Assembly: GCF_015209725.1 (NCBI RefSeq)
Contig: NZ_CP063656.1
Location: forward strand, 1,347,001-1,411,000
Reading direction: 5' to 3'
Length of the DNA stretch: 64,000 nucleotides
Source: Lysobacter ciconiae
GTDB taxonomy: Bacteria; Pseudomonadota; Gammaproteobacteria; Xanthomonadales; Xanthomonadaceae
In this document: positions 52,901 to 60,548 of the stretch, in pieces
Layout of the letters: every line of letters begins with the position of its first letter
Position numbering within the stretch: position 1 is the stretch's first letter
Notes under the pieces: generated by a model
What the model was told of the DNA's origin: nothing
Database searches by the model: none
The model's input: only the letters and a program-made list of their open reading frames with translations
Made by a program: the position numbers and the translations under genes

Positions 52901-53022
52901 TGCTGTTCCTGCCGACGATCTACGCGATCCTGGACGACATGCGCAACGCCACGGCGCGCCTGACCCGGCGTGCGCGCGGGGTTCCGCCGCAGCTGGCGTC
53001 GTCCCACCAGGCTGCACACTGA
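49936..53022 (+). CDS. RND efflux permease 2 (proton-relay residues altered)
   Basis: A 1028-residue AcrB-superfamily permease of normal length. Compared with AcrB, the helix-4 site reads VGMLVDNAVVVVESI (first aspartate kept, second replaced by asparagine), and the helix-10 site reads MGVVVNNGIVMVEHI (lysine replaced by asparagine). A glycine-rich loop (GDQGNQGGGGGEG) lies near residue 640. It overlaps permease 1 by four bases. It may form mixed trimers with permease 1, as MdtB and MdtC do, or it may belong to an RND branch with a different relay. Confidence 0.92.
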   Translation: MSIAEISLRRPVTTIMLFVSMVAIGLIAAVRLPLEALPDVSAPFVFVQLPYTGSTPEEVERNILRPAEEALATMSDIKGIQGRASADGASIFMMFSDWSRDVEIAASEARERIDAIRGELPDDLRRYFVFKFSTNDQPIMRLRLAGEVDMSGEYDLIEREFKTPLERIPGVAKVDIGGAAANEVEVAIDPDRLVAHGLNLNELTSRLQAANFSVSAGEIEHDGRRLRVQPVGEINQIQQLRELPLNASGLRLGDVANVELGPARLEVGRRLDGRPAVALEVFKERDANLVEVSRLVLAELDRIRTKPSLRGVDFKVIENQGKDVTSSLLELGEAGGIGLLLSIAVLFFFLRHWPSTLMVTLAIPICFVMTLGFMFFVGVSLNVLSLMGLLLAVGMLVDNAVVVVESIYQERERMPDQPVRASIVGTRNVAIALSAGTLCHCIVFVPNLLGEKNNISIFMSQIAITISVSLLASWLVAVSLIPMLSSRMKTPAAVQDQRGIIRRLQTRYARLLRWTLEHRGWSIAGIVLISAISIVPMTQTKFDMFGGGNQRNETSVNYRFSGSYSKDQVSDEVARVEAYLERNREEFRIAQVYSWFSTGSDAGTMITFKDDVADAGALVEAIRKGLPKSARAELAIGDQGNQGGGGGEGLQFQLVGDSTQVLTDLANDVVPLLARQPSLRDVRVDAGDTNNELNVRVDRERAAAFGFSAQEVAQFVGLALRGAQLRDFSRGQTEVPVWVRFAGADEFDIADIAAFTVRSPDGRDVPLLSMVDLDTSAAATQIRRTNRQTALVIKANLADKSTTPEARTAIEQTLAGVAFPAGYGFTFEGSSFQNDAEAVNQMMFNLVIALVMIYVVMAAVFESLVFPSAIMSCVVFSIFGVFWLFWLTGTSFSVMAFIGILVLMGVVVNNGIVMVEHINNLRRRGLSRTDALVEGSRERLRPIMMTMGTAILAMIPISLSDTVVLGGLTYSPMARAVAGGLAFSTVVSLLFLPTIYAILDDMRNATARLTRRARGVPPQLASSHQAAH

Positions 53023-53082
53023 CAACCGGCTACGCCGAGGCGGGCACTGGCGCAAGGACGCGCCTGCCGCCCGGCGTGTCAC

Positions 53083-54315
53083 TCAGCCAAACAGCGTGCC
53101 CAGCATCTTCAAGCCGCCGGTCCACACGCCGATCGCGGTACCGAGGCTGGTGAGGAAGAAGTTCAGCAGCACCCGCGACACGCGGTTTCGCCACCAGCCG
53201 CGCACCGTCTGCACGTCGGCGCGAAGGGCCATGAAGTCGGCATAGGTCGGCTTGCGTATCCACGCCTCGGTCAGCGCGCTCAGGGTGCCGGACGCCAGGG
53301 CAGGGTGGAGCGGGGTGATCGGCGAGGCGACGAACGCCACCAGGATGCTCAGCGGATGGCCGCCGGCTATCGCGCAACCCAGCGCGCCGAGCAGGCCGGT
53401 GGCCAGGATCCATTGCAGCAGCAGGTCGGAACCCACATCGATCCCGCCCTGCCAGAAGCCCCAGGCGAATCCGCCGATCACCACCGTCGACAGGATGATG
53501 GTGAACCACGGGATGGTGCTCTTGGGCGCGATGGACTCGAGCTCCTCGCGGATCGCGCCGGCAGGGGCGGTTTCCTCGCGCAAGTGCCTGGCCAGCCCTT
53601 GCAGGTGTCCCGCGCCGACCACGGCCAGCACCTCGCGGGAACCGTCGTTGTTGGTGTCCTCGCGGATTTCGCGCAGGCGCGCGGCCATGTAGCGGTCGCG
53701 CTCGGCGATGACGGTCTCGTACACCGCCGGGCTTTCACTGGCGAACTCGTTGAAGCTGGCCTCGAGCATGTCGCCCTGTTTCAGCTTCTCGATTTCCTCT
53801 GCGCCGACCTCGTCATCGGCCAGCAGTCCCGCCAGCAGGCCGCCACCGAGTTTGGCCCGGTCCCAGAAGCCGAGCCGGGCGGATGCGCGCTTGAAGGTCA
53901 GGCCGACGTCCCGGTCGATAAGGTGCACCGGCATCTCCCGCGCCCGCGCCTCCAGCACGGCCCGCTTGAGCTCCGCCCCCGGCTCCACGCCCAGTTGCTC
54001 GGCGAGCCGGCGCTGGTAGGCCGCGAGCGCCAGGTTGGCGGCGAACATCGCGGTCTTGCCGGTGCGGATCACCTTCACCAGGTCCAGCTTGGCCATCGAA
54101 TCGGTGTCCGACAGCGCCTGCAGCCGCGCTTCGTCGAGTTCCACGGCGACGGCGTCGAAGCGGCCGCTGCCGATCGCATCGCGCACCGCGTCCACGCTGG
54201 CCTGCGATACATGCGCCGTGCCCAGCAGCGTGAAGCGGACGCCGTCGCGCTCGACGACCTCGTGCGGCTGGCCATGCAGGAAATCGGCGGTGGCCGCCAG
54301 TGGGGTATCGCTCAT
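53083..54315 (-). CDS. TraB/GumN family membrane protein
   Basis: A 410-residue protein. The N-terminal TraB/GumN domain has the family pattern: FTLLGTAHVSQASV near residue 29, FDAVAVELDEARLQAL near residue 53 and EVLAVVGAGHLQGLARHL near residue 230. These residues match the proposed metal-site of TIKI-like proteases. The C-terminal part has three to four membrane helices (from about residue 265). Members include the pheromone-related TraB/PrgY. Function in proteobacteria is unknown. No signal peptide is present, so the N-terminal domain would be cytoplasmic. The gene lies 42 bases after aguB in the same direction. Confidence 0.82.
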   Translation of the reverse strand: MSDTPLAATADFLHGQPHEVVERDGVRFTLLGTAHVSQASVDAVRDAIGSGRFDAVAVELDEARLQALSDTDSMAKLDLVKVIRTGKTAMFAANLALAAYQRRLAEQLGVEPGAELKRAVLEARAREMPVHLIDRDVGLTFKRASARLGFWDRAKLGGGLLAGLLADDEVGAEEIEKLKQGDMLEASFNEFASESPAVYETVIAERDRYMAARLREIREDTNNDGSREVLAVVGAGHLQGLARHLREETAPAGAIREELESIAPKSTIPWFTIILSTVVIGGFAWGFWQGGIDVGSDLLLQWILATGLLGALGCAIAGGHPLSILVAFVASPITPLHPALASGTLSALTEAWIRKPTYADFMALRADVQTVRGWWRNRVSRVLLNFFLTSLGTAIGVWTGGLKMLGTLFG

Positions 54316-54357
54316 CTAGGTACAACCGTGTTGGGGGTGGCGCGCGAGCGCAGCGGG

Positions 54358-55257
54358 TCAATCGCGATAGCGCTTGAGCAGATCGTCGTAGGCGTCGATG
54401 CGCCGGTCGCGCAGGAACGGCCAGATCCGTCGCACGTCCTCGCTGCGCTGCAGGTCGACCTCGGCCATCAGGATTTCCGGACCGTCGCCGGCCACTGCCA
54501 GGAACTCGCCCTGCGGGCCGAGCACGTGGCTGTGACCCCAGAAGTCGACCCCGGCAGCGCCCAGCGGGGAAGGCTCATGGCCCACGCGGTTACAGCTCAA
54601 CACGGGCAGGCCGTTGGCGACCGCGTGTCCACGGTGGCTCACGATCCAGGACTCGCGCTGGCGGTCTTTCTCGGCCTGGTCGTCATCGGGGTCGTAGCCG
54701 ATTGCGGTGGGGTAGAGCAGCAGTTCGGCGCCCGCCAGCGCCATCAGGCGGGCAGCCTCCGGGTACCACTGGTCCCAGCACACGAGCACGCCGAGGCGGC
54801 CGACGGACGTGTCGATCGGCTCAAAACCCATATCGCCCGGGGTGAAGTAGAACTTCTCGTAGAAGCCCGGATCGTCGGGAATGTGCATCTTGCGGTACTT
54901 GCCGGCGATGCTGCCGTCGGCCTCCAGCACCACGGCGGTGTTGTGGTACAGCCCGGCCGCGCGGCGCTCGAACAGCGAGCTGACGATCACGACCTTGTGC
55001 TTGGCAGCCAGGCGGCCGAGGCGGTCGGTGCTGGGTCCGGGAATCGGTTCGGCGAGATCGAACTCGTCCACCGACTCGTGCTGGCAGAAGTACGGGCCGT
55101 TGTGGATCTCCTGCAGCAGGACCAGACGCGCGCCATCGGTGGCGGCCTGGGCGACGCGCTCTTCGATCTGCGCCAGATTGGCCTCGGCGTTGCCGGCGCC
55201 GCGGTCGATGACGGCGCGATCCTGGATCAGCGCAACGGGGAGGGTCCTGGTTTTCAT
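54358..55257 (-). CDS. aguB: N-carbamoylputrescine amidase
   Basis: A 299-residue nitrilase-superfamily enzyme. The catalytic triad is glutamate in LVLLQEIHNGPYFCQ (near residue 50), lysine in GKYRKMHIPDDPGFYEKFYF (near 122) and cysteine in LGVLVCWDQWYPEAARLMAL (near 158). The CWDQWYPE and FYEKFYF segments are diagnostic of AguB, which converts N-carbamoylputrescine to putrescine, CO2 and ammonia. It follows aguA by 31 bases, so the whole agmatine-to-putrescine route is here. Confidence 0.95.
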   Translation of the reverse strand: MKTRTLPVALIQDRAVIDRGAGNAEANLAQIEERVAQAATDGARLVLLQEIHNGPYFCQHESVDEFDLAEPIPGPSTDRLGRLAAKHKVVIVSSLFERRAAGLYHNTAVVLEADGSIAGKYRKMHIPDDPGFYEKFYFTPGDMGFEPIDTSVGRLGVLVCWDQWYPEAARLMALAGAELLLYPTAIGYDPDDDQAEKDRQRESWIVSHRGHAVANGLPVLSCNRVGHEPSPLGAAGVDFWGHSHVLGPQGEFLAVAGDGPEILMAEVDLQRSEDVRRIWPFLRDRRIDAYDDLLKRYRD

Positions 55258-55288
55258 GACGGTTCCGATGTTTGGAGGGAGACAGCGA

Positions 55289-56332
55289 TCAGACGACGCC
55301 CTGTGGCAATTGCATGGTGATGCAGTGAAGGCTGCCGTTCTGCCAGATCAAGGGTCGGCACGGCACCTGGATGATTTCCCGCTCGGGAAACGCGGCGGCG
55401 AGCACGGCAGCGGCCTCATCATCGGTGCTGGCGTCGTACGCCGGCATCAAAACCGCACCGTTGATGATCAGGAAGTTGGCGTAACTCGCAGCCAGCCGGC
55501 GGTCGTAGTCGATGACAGGTGCCGGCCAGGGCAGCGGGAAAAGCCGGTAGGGCTGGCCCTCGACAGTGCGCAGCGCCGCAAGCTCGGCCGCCATCGCCTG
55601 CAGCGGCGCGTAGTGGGAGTCGTTTTGGTCGTCACACGCCTGATAGACGATGGCGTCGCGCGCCGCGAACCGGGCCAGCGTATCAATATGGGCGTCGGTG
55701 TCGTCGCCTTCAAGATACCCGTGGTCCAGCCACAGCACCCGCTGCTGGGCAAGATGCCGCGACAGCTTGACCTCCAGCTCCGCGCGCGTCGCCTCGGGGT
55801 GGCGCTCGTGCAAACAGGTCCAAGTCGTCAGCAGGGTGCCTTCGCCGTCGGTTTCAATTGCGCCGCCTTCCAGCGCAAAGTCGATGTCCTGGCGGGCACT
55901 GCGCTGGAATATGCCGCGCGCAAACAGTTCTTCGACCAGTCGATCGTCGCGGCTGGCCTCGAACTTGCCACCCCAACCGGTGAAGCGGAAATCCAGCAGA
56001 CGGAAGTCGCTTGCCGCATCTTCGTGCATGGCCTGCAGCGTGACAGGGCCGGTGTCGCGCAGCCAGGTGTCGTCGTAGGGCACCTCGATGAATCCGACCC
56101 GCTGCATGTCCACGCGGGCCGAGGCCAGCCGCGCCCGCGCGTAGGCCTCGACGTCTTCGTCGGCGACGCAGATCAGCACGCGCTGAAAGCGGGTGATCGC
56201 GGCGACCAGAAGGATGTAGGTTTCCTCGACCTCGCCCAGACGGTCCGCCCAGTCGGTAACGGCGGTCGGCCAGGCGATCAGGATCGCGGACTGGGGTTCC
56301 CACTCGGCGGGAAAGCGCAGCGCATCGGTCAT
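55289..56332 (-). CDS. aguA: Agmatine deiminase
   Basis: A 347-residue guanidino-modifying enzyme. The start FPAEWEPQSAILIAWPT and VPYDDTWLRDTGP near residue 83 are typical, and the catalytic cysteine is in NGSLHCITMQLP at the C-terminus. It converts agmatine to N-carbamoylputrescine, the substrate of the AguB enzyme encoded next. ATG 56332 is preferred over a TTG five codons upstream. It follows a small periplasmic protein gene by 22 bases. No AdiA/SpeA that makes agmatine is present in the window. Confidence 0.95.
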   Translation of the reverse strand: MTDALRFPAEWEPQSAILIAWPTAVTDWADRLGEVEETYILLVAAITRFQRVLICVADEDVEAYARARLASARVDMQRVGFIEVPYDDTWLRDTGPVTLQAMHEDAASDFRLLDFRFTGWGGKFEASRDDRLVEELFARGIFQRSARQDIDFALEGGAIETDGEGTLLTTWTCLHERHPEATRAELEVKLSRHLAQQRVLWLDHGYLEGDDTDAHIDTLARFAARDAIVYQACDDQNDSHYAPLQAMAAELAALRTVEGQPYRLFPLPWPAPVIDYDRRLAASYANFLIINGAVLMPAYDASTDDEAAAVLAAAFPEREIIQVPCRPLIWQNGSLHCITMQLPQGVV

Positions 56333-56354
56333 GATATTGGCTTGCAAACCCGGC

Positions 56355-56693
56355 TCAGCGGATCGCCGGCGCTGGGCCGATCTCGGTGCTGACAGCCTGA
56401 TGATTGGCGACCACGTCGATCACGCGGTCCTTCTCGAAGTACACCGTGAACTGCGGGTACGACCAGCGATTGATGGTCGGCCACTGGCGCTTCTGGCCAC
56501 CACGCGGATCCAGCCGCTGCGACGGCGCTCCATAGCGTGCTTCGACCTCGGACATGCTCGCTCCGCGGGCAGGGACGGCAGCCTGGTTGAGGAACGCAGT
56601 GCGCTCGATCAGCAGCGTGTCGGCAGACGCGGGGGCAGCGACCGCGATCAGGACAAGCAGCGAGAGACTGGTGACAGCGGTCTTGATGGTCAT
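56355..56693 (-). CDS. Small secreted protein of unknown function
   Basis: A 112-residue protein with a signal peptide (VLIAVAAPASA-DT) and a compact domain containing MSEVEARYGAPSQR, then WPTINRWSYPQFTVYFEKDR and VIDVV near the end. The pattern of a GxP turn followed by a W-x-Y-x-x-x-x-V-Y-F strand resembles SmpA/OmlA-like folds (for example BamE), but I would not claim homology. It is secreted to the periplasm. It precedes aguA by 22 bases and may share its transcript. Confidence 0.72.
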   Translation of the reverse strand: MTIKTAVTSLSLLVLIAVAAPASADTLLIERTAFLNQAAVPARGASMSEVEARYGAPSQRLDPRGGQKRQWPTINRWSYPQFTVYFEKDRVIDVVANHQAVSTEIGPAPAIR

Positions 56694-56807
56694 TTCCTGA
56701 TTTCCCTGGACGGATTCTGAATCTGGATTGTAAGCACATGGGCGACACGACCGTGTCGCTTTGCGAGGTGCGCACGGGAGAGGCCGCACGCCGGGCACCA
56801 AACGCAG

Positions 56808-56829
56808 AAAACCGCCCGGAGGCGGCTTT
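56808..56829 (-). terminator. Rho-independent terminator after rpmJ
   Basis: On the minus strand AAAGCCGCC and GGCGGTTTT form a stem with a TCCG loop and a short T run, about 29 bases after the rpmJ stop. Confidence 0.7.
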
Positions 56830-56857
56830 CTGGCGAAGCGCAGGAAGCGCCCGTGGA

Positions 56858-56983
56858 TCAGCGCTGGCGCGCCTTGAAACGCGGGTTCGACTTGCAAATC
56901 ACGAAGACCTTGCCGCGACGGCGAACGACCTTGCAGTCGCGGTGACGGGCCTTCGCCGACTTCAGGGAGGACAGGACCTTCAT
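56858..56983 (-). CDS. rpmJ: 50S ribosomal protein L36, zinc-free type
   Basis: A 41-residue L36. The sequence MKVLSSLKSAKARHRDCKVV is followed by RRRGKVFVICKSNPRF. The canonical zinc form has C-x2-C, a third cysteine and a histidine; here only two cysteines remain and the first cysteine and the histidine are missing, so it is the C-minus (YkgO-like) form that does not bind zinc. It is part of the large ribosomal subunit. GAGGTC lies before the ATG. It has its own terminator and sits alone between the agu genes and cmk. Confidence 0.93.
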   Translation of the reverse strand: MKVLSSLKSAKARHRDCKVVRRRGKVFVICKSNPRFKARQR

Positions 56984-57146
56984 GAGAGACCTCGGCAACA
57001 GATGGGAAGAAGCAAGCCCGCAATGATAGGGGCTATTTACACCGCGATCAAGCACGTGCGCTGATCCACGCAGCAAAACGCGGTCGGCACCAAACCACGC
57101 ACTGTGGTCGGAGTGCTTCGCACCGCGCGCGCCAATCCGGTGACGG

Positions 57147-57152
57147 CATAAT
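57147..57152 (+). promoter_or_regulatory. Candidate -10 box giving a leaderless cmk mRNA
   Basis: CATAAT is followed by six bases (AGCGCG) and then the cmk ATG, with no Shine-Dalgarno. No good -35 box is seen at 16-18 bases upstream. Confidence 0.35.
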
Positions 57153-57158
57153 AGCGCG

Positions 57159-57857
57159 ATGACCAGCACCCCAAGCGCAAACCCATCCGATCCAGCTCCC
57201 GTTTTGACCATCGACGGCCCGTCCGGCTCCGGCAAAGGCACGATCAGCCGCCTGGTCACCGGCCGGCTCGGCTGGCACTACCTGGATTCCGGCGCGCTCT
57301 ACCGCGCCGTCGGCGTGGCCGCCGGCTGGAAAGACATCGACCTGGGCGATCCGGCGGCGCTGGTGCGGTGCGCCTTTGATACCCGGGTCGACTTCCGCGA
57401 GGCGGAGGACGGGTTGCGGGTGATGGTCAACGGTTCCGATGCCACCCACGAGCTGCGGATGGAAACCGCCGGTGCCGCCGCGTCGGCGATCGCCGCGATC
57501 GGCGAGGTGCGCGAGGTGTTGAAGGAGCGGCAGCGCGCGTTCCGGCGTCCACCGGGGCTTGTCGCCGACGGCCGCGACATGGGGACGGTGATCTTCCCCG
57601 ACGCCGCCTACAAGGTGTTTCTGACTGCGAGCGCGGACGAGCGCGCACAAAGACGCTATAAGCAGTTGAAGGACAAGGGGGTTTCCGTTACATTTGCAGG
57701 GCTGCTGCGGGAGATTCTTGCCCGTGACGCCCGCGACGCCAACCGTGCCGTGGCACCTTTGCGACCGGCGGCCGACGCCGTGACCATTGATACCACGGGC
57801 ATGGCGATCGACGATGTGGTGGACCGGGTCCTTGCCGTAATGGCGCCGGCGCAGTGA
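57159..57857 (+). CDS. cmk: Cytidylate kinase
   Basis: A 232-residue nucleoside monophosphate kinase. The P-loop is TIDGPSGSGKGTISRLV near residue 17, followed by the LDSGALYRAVG substrate segment near 42 and VADGRDMGTVIFPDAAYKVF near 136. It phosphorylates CMP and dCMP to the diphosphates in the cytoplasm. It lies directly upstream of rpsA, its conserved partner in gammaproteobacteria. The start has no ribosome site and may be leaderless. Confidence 0.95.
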   Translation: MTSTPSANPSDPAPVLTIDGPSGSGKGTISRLVTGRLGWHYLDSGALYRAVGVAAGWKDIDLGDPAALVRCAFDTRVDFREAEDGLRVMVNGSDATHELRMETAGAAASAIAAIGEVREVLKERQRAFRRPPGLVADGRDMGTVIFPDAAYKVFLTASADERAQRRYKQLKDKGVSVTFAGLLREILARDARDANRAVAPLRPAADAVTIDTTGMAIDDVVDRVLAVMAPAQ

Positions 57858-58040
57858 GCTTTACGGCAATACCGCTGTAACAACCCCGTCGCAATTCCGC
57901 GGCGGATCAACCAACCGACACATGGTGCAGTTCCACCGCACCACATCAACGGGTGGGTCGACCACGTGCTGCTTGCGTTCTCCCCTGTGGGAAACGATGC
58001 CAGCCGGTGCGACCCGTGTGTTCACACGGATATTTTTCCA

Positions 58041-59732
58041 ATGACCGAATCATTTGCAGAACTGTTCGAGCAAAGCGAGCAGTACCTCTCGAACCTGAAG
58101 CCTGGCTCCATCGTTGTTGGCACCGTCGTCGAGGTCCGCAGCGACGTCGTGGTGATCAACGCCGGCCTGAAGTCCGAAGGCATCGTGCCAATCGAGCAGT
58201 TCCGTAACGACGACGGCGAGATCGACATCGCTGTCGGTGACAAGATCAAGGTCGCGCTGGACGCCATCGAGAATGGCTTCGGCGAGACCGTCCTGTCGCG
58301 CGAGAAGGCCAAGCGCGCGATGGTGTGGGACGAGCTGGAGGAAGCGCTCGAGAACAACGAGACCATCACCGGCCGCATCAGCGGCAAGGTCAAGGGTGGT
58401 TTCACAGTCGACATCAAGGATGTCCGCGGCTTCCTGCCCGGTTCGCTGGTTGACGTGCGCCCGGTGCGCGACTCGACCTACCTGGAAGGCAAGGAACTCG
58501 AGTTCAAGCTGATCAAGCTGGACCGCAAGCGCAACAACATCGTCGTCTCCCGCCGTGCGGTGGTTGAGAGCGAGCACTCGGAAGAGCGCGAGCAGCTGAT
58601 GGAGAAGCTGGTCGAAGGCGCGATCCTGAAGGGTGTGGTCAAGAACCTCACCGACTACGGCGCGTTCGTGGACCTGGGTGGCATCGACGGCCTGCTGCAC
58701 ATCACCGACATGGCCTGGAAGCGCGTGCGCCATCCGTCCGAAGTCGTGGAAGTCGGCCAGGAGCTGGACGTCCGCGTGCTCAAGTACGACCGCGAGCGCA
58801 ACCGCGTCAGCCTCGGCCTGAAGCAGCTGGGCGAGGATCCGTGGGACAACATCGCGCGCCGCTATCCGGCCGATACCCGCGTGTTCGGCAAGGTCTCCAA
58901 CGTTACCGATTACGGCGCGTTCGTCGAGATCGAACCGGGCGTGGAAGGCCTGGTGCACGTGTCGGAGATGGACTGGACCAACAAGAACGTCAACCCGTCC
59001 AAGATCGTGCAGGTCGGTGACGAGGTCCAGGTCATGGTGCTGGACGTGGACGAGGAGCGTCGACGCATCTCGCTGGGCATGAAGCAGGTCTCGTCCAACC
59101 CGTGGGAGACCTTCTCGGTCCTGCACAAGAAGGGCGACAAGGTTGAAGGCCAGATCAAGTCGATCACCGACTTCGGCATCTTCATCGGCTTGGACGGCGG
59201 CATCGACGGCCTGGTCCACCTGTCCGACATCAGCTGGAACACCACCGGCGAAGACGTGGTCCGCAACTACAAGAAGGGCGACACCTTGGAAGCTGTCGTG
59301 CTGGCCGTGGATCCGGAGCGCGAGCGCATCAGCCTGGGCGTGAAGCAGATGGAGCAGGACCCGTTCGGCCAGTTCATGGCCTCCAACACCCGTGGCTCGA
59401 TCGTCACCGGCAAGGTCACCGAAGTCGACGAGAAGGGCGCCACCATCGAGTTGGCGGACGGCATCGAAGGCTACGTGGCGGCTCGCGACATCTCCAAGGA
59501 TCGCGTTGACGACGCCAGCAAGGTGCTCAAGGTGGGCGACGAGATCGAAGCGCGCTTCATCGGTATGGACCGCAAGGGCCGCACCATGCAGCTCTCTATT
59601 AAAGCCAAGGACGAGGCGGAAATGCAGGAAGCCGTCTCCGACTACAGCCGCGCCAGCGCGGACGCTGCCAGCGGCACGACCAAGCTGGGCGCGTTGCTGC
59701 GTGAGCAGTTGAACAGCAACAAGTCCGAGTAA
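58041..59732 (+). CDS. rpsA: 30S ribosomal protein S1
   Basis: A 563-residue S1 protein with six S1-type OB repeats, starting near residues 20, 105, 190, 277, 364 and 450. The typical repeat core is visible, for example NLTDYGAFVDLGGIDGLLHI and NVTDYGAFVEIEPGVEGLVH. S1 unwinds and delivers mRNA to the 30S subunit, and matters most for messages without a strong Shine-Dalgarno. ATG 58041 begins the conserved MTESFAELFE. It has no strong ribosome site itself, as in E. coli rpsA, which is translationally autoregulated. Confidence 0.97.
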   Translation: MTESFAELFEQSEQYLSNLKPGSIVVGTVVEVRSDVVVINAGLKSEGIVPIEQFRNDDGEIDIAVGDKIKVALDAIENGFGETVLSREKAKRAMVWDELEEALENNETITGRISGKVKGGFTVDIKDVRGFLPGSLVDVRPVRDSTYLEGKELEFKLIKLDRKRNNIVVSRRAVVESEHSEEREQLMEKLVEGAILKGVVKNLTDYGAFVDLGGIDGLLHITDMAWKRVRHPSEVVEVGQELDVRVLKYDRERNRVSLGLKQLGEDPWDNIARRYPADTRVFGKVSNVTDYGAFVEIEPGVEGLVHVSEMDWTNKNVNPSKIVQVGDEVQVMVLDVDEERRRISLGMKQVSSNPWETFSVLHKKGDKVEGQIKSITDFGIFIGLDGGIDGLVHLSDISWNTTGEDVVRNYKKGDTLEAVVLAVDPERERISLGVKQMEQDPFGQFMASNTRGSIVTGKVTEVDEKGATIELADGIEGYVAARDISKDRVDDASKVLKVGDEIEARFIGMDRKGRTMQLSIKAKDEAEMQEAVSDYSRASADAASGTTKLGALLREQLNSNKSE

Positions 59733-59795
59733 CCCGCAACGGCGCGCTGTCCGCTGGATGGCGCGTTGTTGCCGGTACCTTGTTGTCGCAACATG

Positions 59796-59830
59796 AGTAC
59801 GGCCCGGCTTTGGCCGGGCCGTACTTCGTT
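59796..59830 (+). terminator. Rho-independent terminator after rpsA
   Basis: A perfect 13-bp stem (AGTACGGCCCGGC with GCCGGGCCGTACT) around a TTTG loop is followed by TCGTTTG, about 64 bases after the rpsA stop. Confidence 0.8.
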
Positions 59831-59881
59831 TGAATCAACACCCCTATTTGAAATGGCCACAAGCAGCCACCCCAGACATCC

Positions 59882-60184
59882 ATGACCAAGTCCGAACTGA
59901 TCGAGATCCTGTCCCAGCGCCAGCCGCACCTCAAAGGCGAAGACGTGGATCTGGCAGTGAAAGCCTTGCTGGAGATGATGGGCAGTTCGCTCGCCGACGG
60001 CGAGCGCATCGAAGTGCGAGGCTTTGGCAGTTTCTCGCTGCACTACCGTCCGCCGCGCATGGGTCGGAACCCGCGAACGGGCGAGTCGGTCGCGTTGGCC
60101 GGAAAGCACGTGCCGCATTTCAAGCCGGGCAAGGAACTGCGCGAACGCGTCAGTGACGCGATGCCCGTGGATGAGGCGGATTGA
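59882..60184 (+). CDS. ihfB: Integration host factor subunit beta
   Basis: A 100-residue HU/IHF-family protein. It opens MTKSELIEILSQRQPHL and has the beta-arm region with the DNA-intercalating proline in PPRMGRNPRTGESV near residue 65. The ending AGKHVPHFKPGKELRERV is typical of IHF-beta. With IHF-alpha it bends DNA sharply at specific sites. It follows rpsA, as in most gammaproteobacteria. Confidence 0.97.
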   Translation: MTKSELIEILSQRQPHLKGEDVDLAVKALLEMMGSSLADGERIEVRGFGSFSLHYRPPRMGRNPRTGESVALAGKHVPHFKPGKELRERVSDAMPVDEAD

Positions 60185-60278
60185 ACCCGGCCCCGGCCAG
60201 CCCTGTGTCGGGTTGTAGAACGGCGCATCCGTGCTGGGCCGACCTGTATTTCGCCCACAGACCAACCCGGAGATTGTC

Positions 60279-60548
60279 ATGCGAGTGATCCGATTTCTGG
60301 CGGCCATTGTGTGCCTGGCGTTTGGCGCCGTCCTGGGCGCGCTCAACCGGCAGGCGGTGTCCATCGATGTCGGTTTCGGCCACGTCGCATCCAACCTCGG
60401 CATCGTGATGCTCGCGTGCCTGCTCGTTGGCGTGATCGTGGGCGGCATGGCGATCAGCGCGAGCGTGGTCTGGCCACTGCGTCGTCGCCTGGCCAATGCG
60501 CAGAAGCAGGGCTCATCCGAGCCATCCTCGGCGAAGGAAATCCCGTAA
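60279..60548 (+). CDS. lapA: Lipopolysaccharide assembly protein LapA
   Basis: An 89-residue inner-membrane protein with two helices (residues 4-20 and 39-62) separated by a short loop. The LapA/YciS pattern is visible in the N-terminal IRFLAAIVCLAFGAVLGALN and the second helix GIVMLACLLVGVIVGGMAIS. It works with LapB in LPS assembly. ATG 60279 has CGGAG upstream. The lapB ATG follows the stop directly. Confidence 0.9.
   Translation: MRVIRFLAAIVCLAFGAVLGALNRQAVSIDVGFGHVASNLGIVMLACLLVGVIVGGMAISASVVWPLRRRLANAQKQGSSEPSSAKEIP

Noticed and set aside
53305..55320. A 671-codon plus-strand ORF opposite TraB/GumN and aguB
   Set aside because: Antisense shadow of two clear genes.
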